64,000 nt of DNA. Source: an uncultured Clostridia bacterium. Lineage in GTDB: Bacteria > Bacillota > Clostridia > Oscillospirales > Acutalibacteraceae. The notes below the pieces were generated by a model that was given only the letters and a program-made list of their open reading frames with translations, was not told the DNA's origin and did no database searches. Position numbers and translations under genes: made by a program. Positions 58,202-64,000 of the stretch are shown piece by piece (positions within the stretch are counted from its first letter, which is position 1; each line of letters opens with the position of its first letter). The stretch spans positions 1-64,000 of the forward strand of contig CAMCPL010000010.1 in assembly GCA_945876745.1 (NCBI GenBank), read 5' to 3'.

Positions 58202-58234
58202 TTGTCTGCTGAATGTCAATAGCTGTCAGACATC
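58202..58234. promoter_or_regulatory. putative GntR autoregulatory operator
   Basis: TTGTCTGCTGAATGTCAA and CTGTCAGACATC (TGTC-N-GACA). Confidence 0.45.
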
Positions 58235-58347
58235 ATACAATTAAAAAATATTTTCAGAAATTAACGCATATCCCTTGTAAATTGTGAACAAATGGTATAT
58301 ATTGTAATTAATAAAGCGGCATTATAACATTATAGGAAGTGACTTAA

Positions 58348-59583
58348 TTGAAAAAAGCGGTAAAAATAAGATACTATATAGAGTCGCTGAGCGTGTATGA
58401 TTTTAAGCAGGACGAGATAATCGGCGCACTGTATGATTTGTTAAGCTCGCTTGATGATGAAACGGTACTTGTAAAGCAAAGCAGATTTTTCAAGCTGCTG
58501 ACAAACCATAAGTCGTTTCGCCATTATGTATCGAAGCTGATACTGACTGACGATAATGCATTTACAAAGGCGGCTGCGGCAGGGGAGTGCGACAGTCTCG
58601 ACGGCTCGATTTTGGACGGCGTTAAGTCCGATTTATATAAGCTCGAAGAAATTGCCGGAATATCGGCGGACGATATTTGCGACGCACAGCCGAATGAGGA
58701 TATTGCCGAAATACTCAAAACGATGCCGAAATGGAATCCGAACGGCAGGGCTATGCTTCCGCTTACCGACAAGTGGTGCGAGCATATTGACGACTTGAAA
58801 GCGTTTCACAAAACAAACGGCTACGGTATGTTTGCAAAGTTTGTAGCGTTTACGTGGCGAAATGAGGACTTTGTTCCGATTTCCTCGGTTGATCCGATTT
58901 CGCTCAATGATTTGAAGAATTACGAAATTCAACGTCAAAAGGTTATCGACAACACACAGGCGTTTATTCAAAATCTTCCGGCAAACAACGTTTTGCTTTA
59001 TGGCGACAGAGGAACGGGAAAAAGCTCGACAGTTCACGCAATACTCAATGAATATAAAAATCAGGGCTTGCGAATGATAGAAATATCAAAGGGCGATATC
59101 AACGACCTGACTATGATTAGAGAAAAGCTTTCCGACAGTCCGATGAAGTTCATTATTTTCATTGACGATTTGAGCTTTGACAGTCACGACGATAGCTTCG
59201 GAGAGCTGAAAGCCGCACTCGAAGGCTCGCTTTCAGGCAGAAAGAGTCATATCCTGATTTATGCAACCTCGAACCGTCGCCATCTCATAAAGGAGAATTT
59301 CTCCGATAGGGAAAACGACGTTAACAGAAGCGATACTCTTCAAGAGGAGCTTAGCCTGTCCGACCGCTTCGGTCTTTCAATAACCTTTGTTAATCCCGAC
59401 AAGGCGGATTATCTCGACATTGTCGAAAAGATTGCAAGGGACAGAGAACTCGAATGTGATTATCAGCGCCTTTTTGACTCTGCGGAGCAATGGGCGAGAA
59501 GACGTGCAGGACGTTCGCCGAGGTGCGCAAAGCAGTTTATCGACTATGTTGAGAGCTGCATAAAGCGTGGTATTGATTGGTAA
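58348..59583 (+). CDS. DUF815 family AAA ATPase
   Basis: LLYGDRGTGKSSTVHAILNEY, FIIFIDDLSFD, LIYATSNRRHLIKE. Confidence 0.92.
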   Translation: MKKAVKIRYYIESLSVYDFKQDEIIGALYDLLSSLDDETVLVKQSRFFKLLTNHKSFRHYVSKLILTDDNAFTKAAAAGECDSLDGSILDGVKSDLYKLEEIAGISADDICDAQPNEDIAEILKTMPKWNPNGRAMLPLTDKWCEHIDDLKAFHKTNGYGMFAKFVAFTWRNEDFVPISSVDPISLNDLKNYEIQRQKVIDNTQAFIQNLPANNVLLYGDRGTGKSSTVHAILNEYKNQGLRMIEISKGDINDLTMIREKLSDSPMKFIIFIDDLSFDSHDDSFGELKAALEGSLSGRKSHILIYATSNRRHLIKENFSDRENDVNRSDTLQEELSLSDRFGLSITFVNPDKADYLDIVEKIARDRELECDYQRLFDSAEQWARRRAGRSPRCAKQFIDYVESCIKRGIDW

Positions 59584-59706
59584 AAATTTGATAAAGTATA
59601 ATTAATTGATTGTTAAAAATTTTAACTCTTTGTTTACCGTGAATACAAATTGTGAACAAAATAGTGTTGTATTATGGTGACAAATTAAAAGAAAGGACGA
59701 AACATT

Positions 59707-60402
59707 ATGGCAAACAAAATTCTTGTAGTAGACGATGATTTGAACATCTGCGAATTACTTAAGCTGTATCTCGAAAACGAGGGCTATGCGGTATTTACGG
59801 CAAACGACGGTCAGGAGGCGGTTGATAAGTTCAAAAACAAAACTCCCGATTTGGTACTGCTTGATATTATGCTTCCGAAAATGGACGGCTGGCAGGTGTG
59901 CCGTGAAATAAGAAAGGTATCAAGCGCGCCTATCATTATGCTTACGGCAAAGGGTGAAACCTTTGATAAGGTGCTCGGACTTGAGCTCGGCGCAGACGAC
60001 TATGTTGTAAAGCCGTTTGATGCAAAAGAGGTTATGGCAAGAGTAAAGGCTGTTCTTCGCAGAACAAACGGAGAAGCAGATAATGCCGAAAAAGAAAAGA
60101 AGACAGTTATTTACGACAATCTCGAAATCAATATTACAAATTACGAAATGAAGGTAAAAGGCGTTGCGGTTGATACTCCGCCTAAAGAGCTTGAGCTCAT
60201 ATACCACTTTGCTTCAAATCCGAACAGAGTATTTACCCGTGACCAGCTTCTTGACGAGGTTTGGGGCTTCGACTATTACGGCGACAGCAGAACGGTTGAC
60301 GTTCACGTAAAAAGACTTCGTGAAAAGCTTGAAAATGTTTCCGATAAATGGTGCTTAAAAACTGTTTGGGGCGTTGGATATAAATTTGAAACAAAGGATT
60401 AA
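59707..60402 (+). CDS. OmpR/PhoB family response regulator
   Basis: ILVVDDDLNICELLKLYL receiver; C-terminal winged helix VFTRDQLLDEVWGFDYYGDSRTVDVHVKRLREK. Confidence 0.96.
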   Translation: MANKILVVDDDLNICELLKLYLENEGYAVFTANDGQEAVDKFKNKTPDLVLLDIMLPKMDGWQVCREIRKVSSAPIIMLTAKGETFDKVLGLELGADDYVVKPFDAKEVMARVKAVLRRTNGEADNAEKEKKTVIYDNLEINITNYEMKVKGVAVDTPPKELELIYHFASNPNRVFTRDQLLDEVWGFDYYGDSRTVDVHVKRLREKLENVSDKWCLKTVWGVGYKFETKD

Positions 60403-60405
60403 TTT

Positions 60406-61908
60406 ATGACAGTTCCCGCAAAAAGAAGTAAAAGACAAAATCTCTTTACGAAATACTTTTTGCTTTTTATGGGCATATTGCTTACTGCGTTTGCCATACT
60501 CGGACTTGTTCTTATCGGAATAGTAAACACATATTCTCTTAAAGAAAAGACGTCTATTTTGAGCGAAAATACTCAAACACTTTCAAAAGCCGTCGCACAG
60601 GATATGATTGTAAACGATATGAACTCCGCATACAGCTTTGATAAGGTAATGATATGCGAGAATCTGAATATGGTTTCCGGCTGTATTGATGCAGACGTTT
60701 TCGTTTGCGATGCCGGCGGAAGTATAATTATGTGTAAGGAGCAAACAGGAGTTCAGGGACTGAAATCAGGCAGTATGGCTTGCAAAGCGCACCGAACTAT
60801 GTTTATTGACGATAGGCTTATTCAGCGAGTATACGAGGGTGAATCTGTCGGCAAAACCACATTAAACGGCGAAATGTACTATGTTGTAGGCTCGCCGATT
60901 GTATCGAGCTACGACAATAAGGATTTGCACGAAAACGGACAGATTATAGGTTGCGTTTTTGCCGTAACTCCTGCCGGTACAACCGATATTGTTTCTCTTA
61001 TCTTCAAGGTGTTCCTTATAGTTGCACTGAATTGCCTTTGCTTTGCCGGTGTGTTTATCTGGATACTGACAAAGAAGATGGTAACTCCGCTTCAGCAAAT
61101 GAGCCTTGCGGCAAAGAAGTTTGCAGTCGGCGACTTTTCGTATAGAGTAAATGTAAAAACAAATGACGAGCTTTCCGATTTGGGCTATGCGTTTAATGAA
61201 ATGGCTGACGCGCTTGATAAGCTCGAAAGCTCACGACGTTCATTCGTTGCGAATGTATCTCACGAGCTGAAAACGCCGATGACCTCAATTGCAGGCTTTA
61301 TTGACGGCATTTTGGACGGAACTATTCCGAAGGAAAAAGAAGATTACTATTTGAAAATAGTGTCTGACGAGGTTCGACGACTTTCGCGGCTTGTTGTTGC
61401 TATGCTTAATATGAGCAAGATTGAAAGCGGCGATTTCCAAATGAAGCCGAAGCCTTACAACATATGTGACCAGATTATTCATATTCTTCTCACCTTTGAA
61501 CAAAAGATTGAAAGCAAGAATATTGAAATTATCGGTCTTGAAAATATCGGAGTGCATTATGTGCTTGCCGACCCTGATATGATTTATCAAGTTGTATATA
61601 ACCTGTTTGATAACGCCGTAAAGTTTACTAATAGCGGCGGATATATTGCCATTGAGGTTAGTGACGAGGGCGAAAATATCAGGATAAGCATAAAAAACAG
61701 CGGCGACGGTATTGATTCAAATGAACTTGTTCATATATTTGAACGCTTTTACAAGGTTGATAAATCACGCTCGCTTGACTCAAAGGGAGCAGGCTTGGGT
61801 CTTTATATAGTCAAGACAATGGTTGAAATGCACGGCGGCAGAATTTTTGCACGCTCCGACAGCAAAACCGAGGCGGAATTTGTTTTCACTCTGCCAAAGA
61901 AAAAATGA
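60406..61908 (+). CDS. HAMP-domain sensor histidine kinase
   Basis: Two TM segments, HAMP, FVANVSHELKTPMTSIAGF H-box, N/G boxes, GAGLGLYIVK. Confidence 0.96.
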   Translation: MTVPAKRSKRQNLFTKYFLLFMGILLTAFAILGLVLIGIVNTYSLKEKTSILSENTQTLSKAVAQDMIVNDMNSAYSFDKVMICENLNMVSGCIDADVFVCDAGGSIIMCKEQTGVQGLKSGSMACKAHRTMFIDDRLIQRVYEGESVGKTTLNGEMYYVVGSPIVSSYDNKDLHENGQIIGCVFAVTPAGTTDIVSLIFKVFLIVALNCLCFAGVFIWILTKKMVTPLQQMSLAAKKFAVGDFSYRVNVKTNDELSDLGYAFNEMADALDKLESSRRSFVANVSHELKTPMTSIAGFIDGILDGTIPKEKEDYYLKIVSDEVRRLSRLVVAMLNMSKIESGDFQMKPKPYNICDQIIHILLTFEQKIESKNIEIIGLENIGVHYVLADPDMIYQVVYNLFDNAVKFTNSGGYIAIEVSDEGENIRISIKNSGDGIDSNELVHIFERFYKVDKSRSLDSKGAGLGLYIVKTMVEMHGGRIFARSDSKTEAEFVFTLPKKK

Positions 61909-61919
61909 TATTATCGGAT

Positions 61920-61955
61920 GACGGCGAATATGATATTCACTCTTGAATATCGCCG
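61920..61955 (+). promoter_or_regulatory. bulged hairpin between histidine kinase and HtrA-like gene
   Basis: ACGGCG[aatat]GATATTCA ctct TGAATATCGCCGT. Confidence 0.55.
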
Positions 61956-61981
61956 TTACCCCGTAAAGGAGATAATTTATA

Positions 61982-63472
61982 ATGGACGAATTTAATAACA
62001 ACCAAAACGGTGTGCCTAACGGTAATTCATCAAACGGCGTGAACGGCGAGTATCATTTCGTACCGCCGAAACAACCGCAACAGAACAATAATGCGCAAAA
62101 CGACAATCAACAGCAAAACGGATATTACTATCAGAGTGTGAACACGCCGAATAACGGACAATCGTTTCAGCAAAGAAACGCACAGCAAAATCCGTTTGCC
62201 TATAATCCTCAGCCGAGTGTTGTCGTAAACGGCAAGGCGATAAATGCCGATAAGCACAAGAAAAATAATAAGGCGCTTAAAATAGTTATTGCAATAATCG
62301 CTGTGTGCGCAGTTATTTCGATAGTCGGAATAGTTCTTTCGTTTATCGGCACGAATTCTTCTTCAAAAAAGGATAACGATATTTCAGCAAGTGACGATGC
62401 TTCCGCTTCAATCAGCGATTCAAACGAAGCGGCAAAAAAGGATGCCGACGGAAATTATACCGTAGCAGGCGTTGCGGCAGAAAATATGGACTCCTGCGTT
62501 CTTATCAGCGTTTATTCCACGCCGAGCTCTTATGATTATTTCTTCGGCTTCGGCTCGCAGAATAATAACGGCTCGTCCGGTAATTCAACGCTTTCGGGCG
62601 AGGGCTCCGGTGTTATTATGAGCGAGGGCAACGGCAAAACATATATTATAACCTGCGCTCACGTTATTTCGGACGGCTCCACCTTTAAGGTTACGCTCAA
62701 TGACGGCACGGAATATGACGCTTCTATGGTAGGCTATGACGCTCAAACGGATATCGGTGTACTGTCGATTAACGAAACGGGCTTGAAAATTGCAACCTTC
62801 GGCGACAGCGATGATATTGATGTCGGCGAGCAATGTGTTGCAATCGGTTGTCCGGGCGGCAGTAAGTTTATGAACAGTGTTGCAACAGGTATCGTGTCTG
62901 CGCTTGACAGACCGGTATCGTCCTCGATAGGCTATGATAACGAATGTATCCAAACCGATACTGCAATAAATCCCGGTAATTCGGGCGGCGCCTTGTTCAA
63001 TATGCAGGGACAGGTAATCGGCATTAATTCCTCAAAAATTGCTTCAACTGAATACGAGGGAATGGGCTTCGCAGTACCGAGTAATACGGCGGTCGAAACT
63101 GCAAACAGCCTTATCAAAAACGGCTACGTCGCAGGCAGAGCAAAGCTCGGAATAACCTACGCTCCGATTACAAACGCTTCAAATGCAAACGCAATTTTGA
63201 ATGCCCTTGCCGAAAAAGGCTATAAGGATGCAAAAGGTGCGATGATTGTTAACGAGATAAGCTCCGAATCCGACCTTGCCAATAAGGACGTTAAGCAGTA
63301 CGATATGATTGTTGCAATAAACGGCGAAACGCTCACCTCTATCGACATTCTTACTTCGACCCTGAGCGACTCAAAGCCGGGCGATACCGTAACGCTCACA
63401 ATCGCAAGAATTGAAAATAATCAAATCAAGACCTTCGATATCGACTGCAAACTTATCGAAAGCAAAGGCTGA
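61982..63472 (+). CDS. HtrA/DegP-like S1C serine protease with PDZ domain
   Basis: Asn/Gln-rich N-terminus, TM, ITCAHVISDG, TDIGVLSI, AINPGNSGGALFN catalytic motifs, C-terminal PDZ. Confidence 0.95.
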   Translation: MDEFNNNQNGVPNGNSSNGVNGEYHFVPPKQPQQNNNAQNDNQQQNGYYYQSVNTPNNGQSFQQRNAQQNPFAYNPQPSVVVNGKAINADKHKKNNKALKIVIAIIAVCAVISIVGIVLSFIGTNSSSKKDNDISASDDASASISDSNEAAKKDADGNYTVAGVAAENMDSCVLISVYSTPSSYDYFFGFGSQNNNGSSGNSTLSGEGSGVIMSEGNGKTYIITCAHVISDGSTFKVTLNDGTEYDASMVGYDAQTDIGVLSINETGLKIATFGDSDDIDVGEQCVAIGCPGGSKFMNSVATGIVSALDRPVSSSIGYDNECIQTDTAINPGNSGGALFNMQGQVIGINSSKIASTEYEGMGFAVPSNTAVETANSLIKNGYVAGRAKLGITYAPITNASNANAILNALAEKGYKDAKGAMIVNEISSESDLANKDVKQYDMIVAINGETLTSIDILTSTLSDSKPGDTVTLTIARIENNQIKTFDIDCKLIESKG

Positions 63473-63481
63473 TAAATAACA

Positions 63482-63516
63482 AAAACACCTTGAAGACTAA
63501 AATTTCAAGGTGTTTT
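63482..63516. terminator. bidirectional terminator between convergent genes
   Basis: AAAACACCTTGAA ... TTTCAAGGTGTTTT. Confidence 0.8.
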
Positions 63517-63522
63517 CTCTTT

Positions 63523-64000
63523 CTAATTTAGATATATTTGATATACTATTGCGAAGATTTCTCTTGTTGCAAACGGCATATATCCGTTCCATCTTGTTTT
63601 ACAAGGATATGAATATGCGTTGAACCCGCTTCGCTTTGCAAATTCCAACGCTCGATATTCGTGAAATTCATTCGTCACAACGAGAAGCTCGTCTGCTTTA
63701 ATACCCTTGCTTTCAAGTAGCTTTGCGGTATTTTCAAAGTTTTCTTTTGTTGATTTTGATTTGTCTTCGATTATCAGCCTTGACGGTTCAATTTCTTTGT
63801 CAACCAAGTAGTTGAACATACATTGGGCTTCGGATATTTTTTCGTTGCTTCCCTGACCGCCGCTTAAAACGGCTTTTGAATTTGGATTGGCTGAAAGATA
63901 ATCATGCGCCGTGTTCAGTCTTTGCGTAAGAAAAACTCCGGGTTGGTCGCCTCGTAAAACACAACCCAAAACGATTATATATTCTGTTTCGAGCTTAACC
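63523..64000 (-). CDS. YdcF/DUF218 family protein, N-terminus beyond the window
   Basis: Reads in frame from the window edge (VKLETEYIIVLGCVLRG); AVLSGGQGSNEKISEAQCM, STKENFENTAKLLES. Confidence 0.85.
   Translation of the reverse strand, partial: VKLETEYIIVLGCVLRGDQPGVFLTQRLNTAHDYLSANPNSKAVLSGGQGSNEKISEAQCMFNYLVDKEIEPSRLIIEDKSKSTKENFENTAKLLESKGIKADELLVVTNEFHEYRALEFAKRSGFNAYSYPCKTRWNGYMPFATREIFAIVYQIYLN

Overview
Chromosomal window from a Clostridia (Ruminococcaceae/Oscillospirales-like) genome. About 5.7 kb at the left edge is accessory DNA. It holds palindromic repeats with a GGGGACGGTTC core, two copies of a Y1/REP-associated tyrosine transposase (RAYT) interrupted by the same in-frame TAA, Rhs/YD-repeat debris, orphan immunity-like genes (DUF1629/Imm11-like, SUFU-like), duplicated promoter DNA, and hairpin strings joined by a constant GTGAAAT linker. 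From about 5.7 kb on, the window is a dense, mostly co-directional housekeeping chromosome: rimP-nusA-ylxR-L7Ae-infB-rbfA-nrnA-truB-ribF, an ECF transporter, purF, nifJ, bioY, sigK, dprA-topA-trmFO-plsX-rnc-smc-ftsY-rdgB-yhbY-nadD-yqeK-rsfS-leuS, purE-M-N-IMP cyclohydrolase-purD, a MacA/MacB-like pair, ilvC with a GntR regulator, and a two-component system with HtrA. The most interesting unexplained signals are the GTGAAAT-linked hairpin array (5405-5492, partial copy 4412-4455), the split RAYT with its inverted-terminal palindromes, and a sigK leader in which a 12-bp hairpin contains the ribosome-binding site. No rRNA, tRNA or CRISPR array was recognised. All family names come from motif recognition by eye; no database search was run.
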